Source of the DNA: Roseomonas sp. AR75
Lineage (GTDB): Bacteria; Pseudomonadota; Alphaproteobacteria; Acetobacterales; Acetobacteraceae
Direction of reading: 5' to 3'
NCBI RefSeq assembly: GCF_005222815.1
Contig: NZ_STGB01000002.1
Span: 186,001 to 250,000, forward strand
Length of the DNA stretch: 64,000 nt
The translations under genes were made by a program, and so were the position numbers. Numbering within the stretch: position 1 is the stretch's first letter; each line of letters starts with the position of its first letter. The notes below the pieces were generated by a model. That model saw nothing but the letters and a program-made list of their open reading frames with translations, was not told where the DNA came from and ran no database searches. This document shows, in pieces, positions 10,256 to 18,759 of the stretch.

Positions 10256-11410
10256 ATGTTCCTCCAGCTCCACGACATCGCCATCCACGCGCTTGTCGAA
10301 GGCCCGCCGCCCACCGCGGACGCGCCGCCGATCCTGCTGCTGCATTCCATCGGCACGAACCTGCACGTCTTCGACCCGCAGGCGGCGGGGCTGGCGCGCA
10401 ACCACCGCGTCATCCGCATGGACCTGCGCGGCCACGGCCTCTCCGGCGTCACGCCCGGTCCGTACACGATGTCTCAGCATGCGCAGGACGCGCTCGCGCT
10501 GCTGCATGCGCTCGGCATCCCCCGCGCGCATGTGCTTGGCCTGTCCATCGGCGGGCGCATCGCACAGCAGATGGCGGCCGAGGCACCCGACCGCGTCGCC
10601 TCGCTGATCCTGATGGACACCGGCGCGGAATTCCCGCCGCCGGACTCCTGGCAGCAGCGCATCGACATCGTCACCGCGCAGGGCATGGCCGGCCTGGTGG
10701 ACATGGTCATGCCGCGCTGGGTGGTGGATGCGACGCTCGCTTCCTCGCAGGGGCTGCGCCGCATGCTGCTGGCGACCGACCCGCTTGGCTATGCCGGCTC
10801 GGCCGCCGCGCTGCGCGATGCGCGGGCCGCCGAATTAGCCGGCCGCATCGCCTGCCCCAGCACCGTGATCGTCGGTGAGCGCGACGTCGCCACGCCGCTC
10901 GCCGTGGCGGAGACGCTGCGCGACATGATCCCTGGCGCACGCCTCGCCACCATTCCCGAAGCCGCGCACATTCCCACGCTGGAAGCCGCGGAGGCGACGA
11001 CGGCGGCCGTGCTGGAGCATCTCGCCGCGCTGCGGCCGCAGCCGGGCCTCGATGGCGGCTTTGCCGTGCGCAGGGCCACGCTGGGCGACGCGCATGTCGC
11101 CCGCGCGCAGGCGCACCTGACCGCGATGGACACCGCCTTCCAGGACTGGATCACCGGCAATGTCTGGGGCGAGATCTGGACCCGCCCCGGCCTGACGCGC
11201 CACCAGCGCAGCATGCTCGTGCTGGCCGTCACCGCGGCGCTCGGCAGGCATGAGGAATTCGAGCTGCATGTCCGCGCCACGCGCAATACCGGCGTTACGC
11301 CGGAGGAGGTCGGCGAATTGCTGTTGCAGGTCGGCGCCTATGCGGGTGTTCCCGCGGCCAATTCCGCGCTTAAGATCGCCAAGCGCATCCTGCTGGAGGA
11401 GGCGGGCTGA
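10256..11410 (+). CDS. pcaDC: bifunctional 3-oxoadipate enol-lactonase / 4-carboxymuconolactone decarboxylase
   Basis: A 384-residue fusion, also known as PcaL. Residues about 1-260 are an alpha/beta hydrolase with nucleophile S97 (GLSIGG), acid D210 and H238, hydrolysing 3-oxoadipate enol-lactone. Residues about 265-384 are a carboxymuconolactone decarboxylase domain (block ITGNVWGEIWTRPGL, then VTAALGRHEEFELHV), which makes that lactone. Two consecutive steps therefore sit in one polypeptide. The start is ATG 10256; the frame stays open upstream into the repeat and pcaF, which I regard as non-coding in this frame. Confidence 0.92.
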   Translation: MFLQLHDIAIHALVEGPPPTADAPPILLLHSIGTNLHVFDPQAAGLARNHRVIRMDLRGHGLSGVTPGPYTMSQHAQDALALLHALGIPRAHVLGLSIGGRIAQQMAAEAPDRVASLILMDTGAEFPPPDSWQQRIDIVTAQGMAGLVDMVMPRWVVDATLASSQGLRRMLLATDPLGYAGSAAALRDARAAELAGRIACPSTVIVGERDVATPLAVAETLRDMIPGARLATIPEAAHIPTLEAAEATTAAVLEHLAALRPQPGLDGGFAVRRATLGDAHVARAQAHLTAMDTAFQDWITGNVWGEIWTRPGLTRHQRSMLVLAVTAALGRHEEFELHVRATRNTGVTPEEVGELLLQVGAYAGVPAANSALKIAKRILLEEAG

Positions 11411-11459
11411 CCCTGCCGCTTCCGCAAGCTTTGCGACAACGCGCCAAGGAAGCCACACG

Positions 11460-12164
11460 GTGAGCGACCCGATCCCCTATCGCCCGCTGCAGCCCGGCAC
11501 GCAGCCGCCGCTGGACAGCCCCGCCTATGGCAGCACGCACAAGCGCCATCCGAAGCAGGCGCTGCTGCGCATCCCGCAGACCCTGACCGAGACCAGCGCG
11601 CCGCGCTTCGACACATCCCGCTATCCCGCGCATGCCGACATGAGCCAGGTGAACGGCAAGGGTGCGCTGGGCGAACGCATCATCGTGGCGGGCCGCATCA
11701 CCGACGAGGACGGCCGCCCGCAGCGCGGCGTGATGGTGGAGGTGTGGCAGGCCAACGCCTCCGGCCGCTACCACCATCCGCGCGACCAGCACGACGCGCC
11801 GCTCGATCCGAATTTCGAGGGCCGCGCGCGCATCTTCACCGACGACGACGGCAAATACAGCTTCGTCAGCGTGAAGCCCGGCGCCTATCCCTGGCGGAAC
11901 CACTGGAACGCCTGGCGTCCCATCCATATCCATTTCGGGCTGCACGGCGCGGGCTTCGCCCAGCGCATGATCACCCAGATGTATTTCCCCGGCGATCCGC
12001 TGCTCGATCTCGACCCGATCTTCCAGGCGACGCCCGACAAGGCGGCGCGGGAGCGGCTGGTCTCGAAATTCGACCTCGAGATCACCAAGCCCGAATGGGC
12101 GCTGGGCTACCGCTTCGACATGGTGCTGCGCGGCCGCGAGGCCACGCCGTTCGAGAAGGCCTGA
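11460..12164 (+). CDS. pcaH: protocatechuate 3,4-dioxygenase, beta subunit
   Basis: A 234-residue iron(III) subunit of the intradiol ring-cleaving enzyme that converts protocatechuate to 3-carboxy-cis,cis-muconate. The four iron ligands are visible: Y104 (SGRYHHP), Y143 (GAYPWRN), H156 and H158 (RPIHIHF). It starts with GTG at 11460, with AAGGA nine bases upstream, giving the family's N-terminus (SDPIPYRP). pcaG follows after four bases. Confidence 0.94.
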   Translation: MSDPIPYRPLQPGTQPPLDSPAYGSTHKRHPKQALLRIPQTLTETSAPRFDTSRYPAHADMSQVNGKGALGERIIVAGRITDEDGRPQRGVMVEVWQANASGRYHHPRDQHDAPLDPNFEGRARIFTDDDGKYSFVSVKPGAYPWRNHWNAWRPIHIHFGLHGAGFAQRMITQMYFPGDPLLDLDPIFQATPDKAARERLVSKFDLEITKPEWALGYRFDMVLRGREATPFEKA

Positions 12165-12168
12165 GGCG

Positions 12169-12711
12169 ATGACCGCAGCCACTGCGTCGCAGACCGCCGG
12201 CCCCTACTGGCATATGATCGACTTCCCGGAATGGGCGGACCTGCTCCGCGCCGGGTCCGGCAACGAAGGCGTGCAGGGCGAGCGCATCGTGCTCACCGGC
12301 CGCATCACCGATGGCGACGGCGCGCCGGTATCAGACGGCCTGGTGGAGATCTGGCAGGCCGGCCCGGACGGTCGCTACGAGGATGTGTTCCACGGCTTCG
12401 GGCGCAGCGCGACGGATGCCGAGGGCGTGTTCCGCTTCACCACGCTGAAGCCCGGCCCCGTGCCCGGCCGCGGCAATGCGATGCAGGCGCCGCATATCGA
12501 GATCACCATCTTCGCGCGCGGCCTGATGCAGCACCTCGTCACCCGCGCCTATTTCGAGGGCGAGGCGCTGAACGCGACCGATCCCGTGCTGACGATGGTG
12601 GAAGACCCCGCCCGCCGCGCCACGCTGGTGGCGAAGCCGCAGGGCGAGGGCGTGTGGCGGCTGGACATCCGTTTGCAGGGCGAGGGCGAGACGGTGTTCC
12701 TGGAGGTTTGA
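12169..12711 (+). CDS. pcaG: protocatechuate 3,4-dioxygenase, alpha subunit
   Basis: A 180-residue partner of PcaH. It has the same intradiol dioxygenase beta-sandwich but no iron site. Family marks are the N-terminal ASQTAGPYWH and the central DGLVEIWQAGPDGRY. The alpha and beta subunits assemble into multimeric alpha-beta-Fe units and both shape the active site. It ends just before a pair of palindromic repeats that separates it from pcaB. Confidence 0.93.
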   Translation: MTAATASQTAGPYWHMIDFPEWADLLRAGSGNEGVQGERIVLTGRITDGDGAPVSDGLVEIWQAGPDGRYEDVFHGFGRSATDAEGVFRFTTLKPGPVPGRGNAMQAPHIEITIFARGLMQHLVTRAYFEGEALNATDPVLTMVEDPARRATLVAKPQGEGVWRLDIRLQGEGETVFLEV

Positions 12712-12735
12712 GTCTGGAACCTCCCTCGCCGTCTT

Positions 12736-12773
12736 CTCCCTCCCCCGCATGCGGGGAGGGCCGGGGTGGGGGC
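12736..12773 (+). repeat. dispersed GC palindromic repeat, copy 2
   Basis: CTCCCTCCCCCGCATGCGGGGAGGG followed by CCGGGGTGGGGGC. It has the same design as copy 1, in the same orientation, and lies between pcaG and pcaB. It forms an inverted pair with copy 3, 28 bases further on. Confidence 0.85.
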
Positions 12774-12801
12774 GGAGCGCCGTCCCCACTCATATCTCGC
12801 G

Positions 12802-12840
12802 GCCCCCACCCTAACCCTCCCCCGCACGCGGGGGAGGGAA
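12802..12840 (-). repeat. dispersed GC palindromic repeat, copy 3 (inverted)
   Basis: GCCCCCACCCTAACCC, then the stem CCCTCCCCCGC/GCGGGGGAGGG. This is the reverse orientation of copy 2, so the two copies could also pair with each other into a long stem. Its last bases (GGAGGGA, 12834-12839) fall 13 bases before the pcaB ATG and could act as a distant ribosome-binding site. Confidence 0.85.
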
Positions 12841-12852
12841 TGTGAGTTCGCC

Positions 12853-14220
12853 ATGACCGTGAACCCCGCCGATGCGCCCGTGCAAGGCGCCGTCTACGGC
12901 TCCGACGCGATGCGCGCGATCCTCGCGGAGCCCGCCGCGCTGCAGCGCATGCTGGATTTCGAAGCGGCGCTGGCCCGCGCCCAGGCCCGCCTCGGTCTGA
13001 TCCCCGCCGAGGCCGCCGAAGCGATCACGGCAGCCGCCGACGCGACGAAGCTCGACCTGCCCGCGCTCGCCGGCGCCACGCGGAACATGGGTTTTCCCAC
13101 CGTCGGCCTGGTGAAGCAGCTATCGGCCCGCGCCGGCGCCGAGGCTGGCCGCTGGACGCATTGGGGCGCCACCACGCAGGACGTGCTGGACACCGCGCTG
13201 GTGCTGCAACTGCGCGACGCCATTACGCTGCTCGACGCCGACCTGGCGCGCCTGATCGCCGCCCTCGCAACACTGGCCCGCACGCATCGCGACACCGTCA
13301 TGCCCGGCCGCACCCATGCGCAGCAGGCGCTGCCGATCACCTTCGGCTACAAGGTGGCGCTCTGGCTCGATCCGCTGGTCACGATGCGCGAACGCCTGGC
13401 GCAGCTCCGCCCGCGCGTGCTGCGGCTGCAATTCGGCGGCGCGGTCGGCACGCTCGCCTCGCTCGGCGAAGACGGGCCGAAGGTTGCAGCGGAGCTGGCG
13501 CAGGAACTCGACCTCGCGCTTCCCGCCATCACCTGGCATGTCGCGCGCGACGGCATCGCGGAGCTCGGCTGCTGGTGCGGCCTGCTCTGCGGCACGCTGG
13601 CCAAGCCCGCCACCGACATCCTCTGGCTGATGCAGTCCGAGGTGGGCGAGGCCAGCGAGCCCGCCGCGCCCGGCAAGGGCGGCAGCTCCACCATGCCGCA
13701 GAAGCGCAACCCGATCGGCTGCGAATACGTCATCGCCCAGGCGCGCGGCGCGCAGGCGCAGATCCCGCTGCTGCTCGGCGCCATGCTGCACCAGCACGAA
13801 CGCGGCGCCGGCCCGATGCAGGAGGAACAGCTCGCCCTCGGCCAGATCCTGCTGCTGACCCATGGCGCGCTGGCGACGCTGCTGCCCATCGCCGAAGGGC
13901 TGGAGGTGGATGCCGCGCGCATGCGCCGCAACCTCGATGCGGGCGGCGGCATGATCATGGCGGAGGCGGTGATGATGGGCCTCGCGCCGCATCTCGGCCG
14001 AGGCGCCGCGCATGACGCGGTGCACCATGCCTGCGACGTCGCGCTTGCGGAGGGCGTGACGCTGGCCGCGGCGCTGGGCAGGGACGAGCGCATCACAGCG
14101 CTGCTCGATGCCGCGGGCATCGCGCGCCTGACCGACCCCGCCGGCTACCTCGGTGCGGCGGGCGCCTTCACCGATGCGGTGTTGCTGCGCGCGGACGCAT
14201 CACGCCTCAGTGCGGCGTGA
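12853..14220 (+). CDS. pcaB: 3-carboxy-cis,cis-muconate cycloisomerase
   Basis: A 455-residue member of the fumarase/aspartase/argininosuccinate-lyase superfamily. It lactonises 3-carboxy-cis,cis-muconate to 4-carboxymuconolactone, the step between PcaHG and PcaDC. The superfamily signature GSSTMPQKRNPIG is present near residue 277, and the N-terminal VYGSDAMRAIL is typical of PcaB. I start at ATG 12853, outside the repeat. Its 3' end overlaps the convergent response-regulator gene by 14 bases. Confidence 0.92.
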   Translation: MTVNPADAPVQGAVYGSDAMRAILAEPAALQRMLDFEAALARAQARLGLIPAEAAEAITAAADATKLDLPALAGATRNMGFPTVGLVKQLSARAGAEAGRWTHWGATTQDVLDTALVLQLRDAITLLDADLARLIAALATLARTHRDTVMPGRTHAQQALPITFGYKVALWLDPLVTMRERLAQLRPRVLRLQFGGAVGTLASLGEDGPKVAAELAQELDLALPAITWHVARDGIAELGCWCGLLCGTLAKPATDILWLMQSEVGEASEPAAPGKGGSSTMPQKRNPIGCEYVIAQARGAQAQIPLLLGAMLHQHERGAGPMQEEQLALGQILLLTHGALATLLPIAEGLEVDAARMRRNLDAGGGMIMAEAVMMGLAPHLGRGAAHDAVHHACDVALAEGVTLAAALGRDERITALLDAAGIARLTDPAGYLGAAGAFTDAVLLRADASRLSAA

Positions 14221-14575
14221 CCGCGCGCTGCAAGGTCTCCACCGCGCAGGTCAGGCTGAAGGGCTTCGCCAGGAAGGTGGCGCCGGGCAGGGCACGGCGC
14301 GGGTCGGCCTCGCGCACCCGACCTGAGGCGTAGACCACCGGCAGGTCCGGCCGCAGCCGACGCGCCGCGCGGGCCAGCACGAAGCCATCGGCGCCGGGCA
14401 GGTTGATGTCCGTCAGCAGTGCCGCGAGATCGCCGCGCTCCGCAACGAGATGCAGTGCCGTCTCCGCATCGGCGGCTTCCAGCACTTCGAAACCGGCATC
14501 GGCCAGCGCCTCGGCCAGCGTGCCGCGGACCAGCGCATCGTCCTCCACGAGGAGCAACAGGGGCGACGAGGCCAT
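14207..14575 (-). CDS. single-domain response regulator (CheY-like receiver)
   Basis: A 122-residue receiver domain with no output domain. The acidic pair E11-D12-D13, phospho-acceptor D56 (LLTDINLPG) and K104 (FLAKPF) are all in place, so it can probably be phosphorylated. No histidine kinase is nearby. Its stop lies inside the convergent pcaB. I prefer ATG 14575 (MASSPLLLLVEDD); an upstream ATG at 14629 in the same frame would add 18 residues. The partner and target are unknown. Confidence 0.8.
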   Translation of the reverse strand: MASSPLLLLVEDDALVRGTLAEALADAGFEVLEAADAETALHLVAERGDLAALLTDINLPGADGFVLARAARRLRPDLPVVYASGRVREADPRRALPGATFLAKPFSLTCAVETLQRAVTPH

Positions 14576-14655
14576 GGAGGGCGAGGAGCTCCGATGCCGA
14601 CACCGGGACACTGGGGTCGGGCCGCACATCCGTCCTGTGACACTTGCGTGATCCG

Positions 14656-14684
14656 GCCGCGGCGGCGTGCGATTCCGCCGCGGC
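14656..14684 (-). terminator. hairpin downstream of the hydratase gene
   Basis: A 10-bp perfect stem (GCCGCGGCGG / CCGCCGCGGC) with a 9-base loop begins 15 bases after the hydratase stop, between it and the response-regulator gene on the same strand. There is no clear T-run. Confidence 0.4.
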
Positions 14685-14698
14685 GTGTCGCACTTCCC

Positions 14699-15451
14699 TC
14701 AGCCGAGTTCCACCACGACCTCGCCAAGTCCCTCGAAGCCGCCGACCACGCGCTGGCCGCCATCCACCCAGAGCAGGCCGGTCCAGCTTCCGGTGGTCAC
14801 CACCTGCCCCGCCTGCAGATGCAGGCCGAAGCCGTGCAGGTGGTTCGCCAGCCGCGTGAGCGAGACCAGCGGGTCGCCGGCCGGGTTGCTGCCGCGCTTC
14901 TCCACCTGCACCTGCCCGCCGCAGCTCTGCCGCACCAGCAGGTTGCCGAGGTCATGGCTGCGCCAGCCCGGCACCTCCGCGCCGCAGACCAGGCCGGCAT
15001 GGGCGATGTTGTCGGCCATGTTCTCCAGCAGCGGCACCGCCTTGATGTCGGAATAGCGGCTGACCACCAGTTCCACCGCGGGGAAGCAGGCTGCGATCGC
15101 CTCGCTGACTTCCTCCTGCGTATACGGTGTGCCGCGCTGCGGCAGGTCGCGGCTGAGGCGAAAGGCGATCTCCGTCTCGATGCCGATCTTCCCGCCCTTC
15201 GGCACCGGCCAGGTCACGGGCGACCCCTTGATGCCGCGGGCGTCCAGCAGCGCGGCGGAGGGCGGCGCGCTGGCGGGCGTCGCGCATTTGTAGCCGCCGA
15301 TGATGCCACCGAGCCGGCGCAGCACCTCGCGCTGGATCGCCCAGGCGCCTGCCTCGTCGGCTGGCGCGTTCGCGCCGAGCCCGGCGAGGGGCGGCGCGCC
15401 GTTGCGCACGGCAAGCAGCGCCTCGGCGGCGCGTTGGACAGTATCGGACAT
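14699..15451 (-). CDS. 2-keto-4-pentenoate hydratase family protein
   Basis: A 250-residue protein of the MhpD/HpcG/TesE fold. The family adds water to 2-hydroxypenta-2,4-dienoate or 2-oxo-hept-3-ene-1,7-dioate in meta-cleavage pathways, using a divalent metal. The metal-site region GIETEIAFRLSRDLP and the following CFPAVELVVSRY are visible, as is the N-terminal QREVLRRLGG. The C-terminus (SWTGLLWVDGGQ) is also typical. Its substrate is not fixed: no extradiol dioxygenase is nearby. It is divergent from the PHP-like gene, sharing an 89-base gap. Confidence 0.8.
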   Translation of the reverse strand: MSDTVQRAAEALLAVRNGAPPLAGLGANAPADEAGAWAIQREVLRRLGGIIGGYKCATPASAPPSAALLDARGIKGSPVTWPVPKGGKIGIETEIAFRLSRDLPQRGTPYTQEEVSEAIAACFPAVELVVSRYSDIKAVPLLENMADNIAHAGLVCGAEVPGWRSHDLGNLLVRQSCGGQVQVEKRGSNPAGDPLVSLTRLANHLHGFGLHLQAGQVVTTGSWTGLLWVDGGQRVVGGFEGLGEVVVELG

Positions 15452-15540
15452 CAGGCGTTTCCCGTGGTTTCCCGGCGCGCAGCGTTGTGCGCCCCGGCCA
15501 CGCTGTCTAGCCTGCGCGCCACGCGAGGAGGAAGCAGGGC

Positions 15541-17034
15541 ATGGATGGGCGCTACAGGATCCTGTTCGGCGACATCCACAACCACAACGGCCATGGCTAC
15601 GGCGTCGGCTCCATCGAGCGCAGCATCGAGGTCGCGCGCACGCATCTCGATTTCTTCGCCTTCACCGGCCACATGCAGTGGCACGACATGCAGCCAATGG
15701 AAGGCGGGCGGGAGCAGCACTGGCTGAAGGGCTTCGCCCGCCTGCGCGAGACCTGGCCGCGCGTGCAGGGCGCCATCGCCGATGCCAACCGTGACGGCGA
15801 ATTCAACGCCTTCCTCGGCTTCGAATGGCATTCCAGCGAGTATGGCGACCAGTGCGTGATCTTCCCGCAGGACCACCGCCCGCTGCACGAAGCGCCCGAT
15901 GTGCCCGCGCTGCGCCGCTTCTGCGTGGCGGAGGATGCGCTGATGATCCCGCATCACCTCGCCTATCCCTCGGGCATGCGCGGCGTGAACTGGGGCGTGT
16001 TCTGCGAGCGCTGCACCCCGGTGGTGGAGATCTATTCCGAGCACGGCAATTCCGAGGACGACCGCGGCCCGCTGCCGATGTTCTCGCATTCCATGGGCGG
16101 GCGGCAGACCTCCAACACCGCGCGCGCCGCGCTGGCGGAAGGGCTGCGCTTCGGCTTCGTCGCGTCGTCGGACACGCATTCCGGCTTTCCCGGCGCCTAT
16201 GGCGAGGGGCTGATGGCGGCGCTCTGCACGGATCAGACGCGGCCGGCGATCCTGGAGGCGATCCGCGCGCGCCGCACCTATGCGCTGACGGGCGACCGCA
16301 TCGAGGTGGATTTCTCCGTCGATGGCGCGCCGATGGGCAGCAGCATCGAGGCGGGGCGCGAAGTGGAGGTTTCCTACCGTGTGCGAGGACGCGACGAACT
16401 CGACGTCGTGGAAGTGATCCAGGACGGCGCGGTGGTGCATCGCAGCTTCGCGCCGGAGGCCACGCCGCCGGATGCGCTGGACGCGCCGATCCAGCTCCGC
16501 TTCGAATGGGGCTGGGGCCCCTGGGGCGCGCTGGCGCTGCAGCGCATCTGCGATTGGCGCTTCGACATCGTCGCGGACGGCGCGGAGATCCTGCGCGTCT
16601 TCCCCTGCCTGCAATCCGGCCCGTACGATGAGGATCGCCGCCACCGCTTCGCGCTGCGCGACCCCCGGCAGCTTTCCGTCACCTCCTACACTTCGCGTCG
16701 CGAGGCCTATCGTGAGAACCCGAATCAGAGCGTGGTGCTGGAAATGCAGGCGAACTCCGACGCCGCGCTGACGCTGCGGCTGGAAGCGCCGGTCGCGCAG
16801 GAGAGCACGTCGCGCATCGCCGACCTTCTGCGCGAATCCCACAACATGCGCACCGGCCCCTTCCCCAAGGAGAGCCACCAGTGGCACCGCATCGTGCCGC
16901 GCAGCGCGTCGTCGCTGGAGGACCGCTGCCGCCTTGCCGTGCCGACCGATCGCCGCTCGCATGTCTATCTGCGCGTGCGGCAGAAGAACGGGCACATGGC
17001 CTGGGCCAGCCCCGTCTTCCTCAACCATCGCTGA
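15541..17034 (+). CDS. PHP-domain / DUF3604-like metal-dependent protein
   Basis: A 497-residue protein. The N-terminus LFGDIHNHNGHGYG carries the HxH metal pair (H13, H15). Other likely ligands are in FFAFTGHMQWHD, MIPHHLAYP and SSDTHSGFPGAYG. This arrangement fits PHP-type phosphoesterase/hydrolase folds as in DUF3604 proteins. The C-terminal 200 residues look like beta-sandwich (RRTYALTGDRIEVDFSVDGA onward). No signal peptide is seen. AGGAGG lies about ten bases before ATG 15541. The enolase-superfamily gene follows by 16 bases, suggesting one pathway. The reaction is unknown. Confidence 0.7.
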   Translation: MDGRYRILFGDIHNHNGHGYGVGSIERSIEVARTHLDFFAFTGHMQWHDMQPMEGGREQHWLKGFARLRETWPRVQGAIADANRDGEFNAFLGFEWHSSEYGDQCVIFPQDHRPLHEAPDVPALRRFCVAEDALMIPHHLAYPSGMRGVNWGVFCERCTPVVEIYSEHGNSEDDRGPLPMFSHSMGGRQTSNTARAALAEGLRFGFVASSDTHSGFPGAYGEGLMAALCTDQTRPAILEAIRARRTYALTGDRIEVDFSVDGAPMGSSIEAGREVEVSYRVRGRDELDVVEVIQDGAVVHRSFAPEATPPDALDAPIQLRFEWGWGPWGALALQRICDWRFDIVADGAEILRVFPCLQSGPYDEDRRHRFALRDPRQLSVTSYTSRREAYRENPNQSVVLEMQANSDAALTLRLEAPVAQESTSRIADLLRESHNMRTGPFPKESHQWHRIVPRSASSLEDRCRLAVPTDRRSHVYLRVRQKNGHMAWASPVFLNHR

Positions 17035-17050
17035 GACGGACCAGGCGCCG

Positions 17051-18184
17051 ATGAAGATCGCGACGATCGAAGTCTTTCCCATCGCGCTGCCGATGAAGGC
17101 GGTGCTGACCCTGCCGCGCGGCGCATCGCACACGCCCGATGTCGGCCGCCGCTCCTCGGTGGTGAAGATCACCGCCGATGACGGCACCGTCGGCTGGGGC
17201 GAAAGCATGCCGAGCCCGCGCTGGTCCGCCGAGACGCTGGAAAGCTGCGTCGCCGCGCAGCGCCGCTATCTCGGCCCCGCGGTGATCGGCCATGACCCCT
17301 TCGACATCGCCGGCCTGCACGCGAGGATGGATCGAGAGCTCGCGCCGCTCTTCGATCCCGGCCAGCCCATCGCCAAGGCCGCCATCGACATCGCCGTGCA
17401 CGACCTGGTCTGCCGCAAGCTCGGCATCACGCTGCAATCCTGGCTCGGCGCGAAGCGCCGCGGCTCCGTGCAACTCGCGCGCCTGGTCTCCGCCGGCAGC
17501 GCCGAGGATGCCGCGCGCATCACGCGCGACGCGCATGCGCAGGGCTTCCGCGGCTTCAAGGTGAAGGTCGGTCATGCGCCGGAGAAGGACGAGGCGATCG
17601 TCGCCGCGGTGATCGAGGCCGCGCAGGGCGGCTACGTCTGGCCCGACGCCAACCAGGGCTACGATGTCGAGACCGCCATCGCGAAATCCCGCGCCTTCGA
17701 GCGGCTGGGCATCACCCTGTTCGAGCAGCCGCTGCCGGTCACCGACATCGCCGGGTTGCAGCGGCTGATGCGCAGCACGGGGCTGACCATCGCGCTCGAC
17801 GAATCCGTGCTGTCCGCGCCGATGCTGCTGGACTTCCTCAAGCGCGACCTGGTGCAGGGCATCGCGATCAAGCTCGGCAAGGTCGGCGGCATCCACCATG
17901 CGCGGCGCATCTGCGACATGGCGCAGGCCGCCGGCGTGCGGCTGATCGGCAGCGGGCTGATGGACCCGCCGCTCGGCTTCGCCGCCTCGGTGCATCTCTT
18001 CGCCGCGTATGGGATGGACCTGCCCGTGGACCTGAATGGCCCGCAGCACATCGCCGAGGATTATCTCGCCGCGCCCTTCGCGATGCGCGGGCAGGAGGCG
18101 CTGGTGCCGGAAGGACCGGGGCTCGGCGTGACGGTGGACGAGGCGAAGCTTTCCCGCTTCGCGCTGGATGTCGGGTTGCGCTGA
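17051..18184 (+). CDS. mandelate racemase / muconate lactonizing enzyme family protein
   Basis: A 377-residue enolase-superfamily enzyme. The catalytic set is complete for the MLE subgroup: bases K172 (K170-V-K172) and K274 (IKLGKVGG), and metal ligands D199 (DAN), E225 (FEQPLP) and D250 (LDES). Such enzymes are cycloisomerases, epimerases or o-succinylbenzoate-synthase-like syn-eliminases on carboxylates. The KxK pattern argues against galactonate dehydratase, which is an MR-type enzyme. It follows the PHP-like gene by 16 bases. The substrate cannot be read from the sequence. Confidence 0.82.
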   Translation: MKIATIEVFPIALPMKAVLTLPRGASHTPDVGRRSSVVKITADDGTVGWGESMPSPRWSAETLESCVAAQRRYLGPAVIGHDPFDIAGLHARMDRELAPLFDPGQPIAKAAIDIAVHDLVCRKLGITLQSWLGAKRRGSVQLARLVSAGSAEDAARITRDAHAQGFRGFKVKVGHAPEKDEAIVAAVIEAAQGGYVWPDANQGYDVETAIAKSRAFERLGITLFEQPLPVTDIAGLQRLMRSTGLTIALDESVLSAPMLLDFLKRDLVQGIAIKLGKVGGIHHARRICDMAQAAGVRLIGSGLMDPPLGFAASVHLFAAYGMDLPVDLNGPQHIAEDYLAAPFAMRGQEALVPEGPGLGVTVDEAKLSRFALDVGLR

Positions 18185-18212
18185 CGGGATCGTCTCCGGC
18201 GAGGTCGGTCGC

Positions 18213-18256
18213 GCCCCCACCCCGACCCTCCCCCGCAAAGCGGGAGAGGGAGCAGG
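18213..18256 (-). repeat. dispersed GC palindromic repeat, copy 4
   Basis: GCCCCCACCCCGACCCTCCCCCGC, AAA, GCGGGAGAGGGAGCAGG. It sits between the convergent enolase-family and GNAT genes and has slightly imperfect right-arm pairing (GAGAGG instead of GGGAGG). It may double as a terminator for either gene. Confidence 0.8.
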
Positions 18257-18260
18257 GCGC

Positions 18261-18758
18261 CTAGGCCCGCAACCCCGTCACGCCCCGGACATCCTCGTGC
18301 AGCGCATCGCGCAGCGGCAGCACATGCGTCGCCGCGCGTTCGCCGACCGCGCGCAGGAAGCCGCAACGCTCGTAGAAGCGGAACGCCGAGGCCGGCGCGC
18401 GCACGCGAACCCGCGGCCATCCTGCCTCCGCCGCGCCGGCGATGATCGCCTCCACCAGCGCGCGCCCCGCGCCATGCCCGCGCGACGCGCGCCGCACATA
18501 CAGCCGGCGCACGCGCCCGGCGGAATCCTGCAGATACGGATCGCGCGTCAGGCCGCCGAGGCCGAGCAGCGCATCGCCGGCATAGGCCGCGAACAGCGCG
18601 GCGCCCGGCCCGTCGAAGCGTTGCGTACCGCTCTCCCAATCCTCGCGCAGCACCTCCAGCATCTTCTGGCTGTCGGCAAGCGCGTCCGCCGCCAGCTCGC
18701 CGAAGGCGGGCGGCAGGGCGCGGATCAGCGCGACGCGGATGGGCTGGGCGGTGCGCAT
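18261..18758 (-). CDS. GNAT family N-acetyltransferase
   Basis: A 165-residue protein with the acetyl-CoA-binding motif A (RRLYVRRASRGHGAGRAL, about residues 87-104) and a C-terminal AFRFYERCGFLRAV, as in RimI-like small-molecule acetyltransferases. It starts at ATG 18758, one base past the M81 stop (18760), so it is the last gene of the hydrolase operon and likely translationally coupled. The substrate is unknown; operon context points to an amine or amino-acid product. Confidence 0.82.
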   Translation of the reverse strand: MRTAQPIRVALIRALPPAFGELAADALADSQKMLEVLREDWESGTQRFDGPGAALFAAYAGDALLGLGGLTRDPYLQDSAGRVRRLYVRRASRGHGAGRALVEAIIAGAAEAGWPRVRVRAPASAFRFYERCGFLRAVGERAATHVLPLRDALHEDVRGVTGLRA

Positions 18759-18759
18759 C

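Noticed and set aside
17051..18184. The enolase-superfamily gene as galactonate dehydratase (dgoD) or pca-pathway muconate cycloisomerase.
   Set aside because: Its KxK base pattern is MLE-type, unlike the MR-type DgoD. The pca branch already has PcaB, and there is no catechol dioxygenase here.
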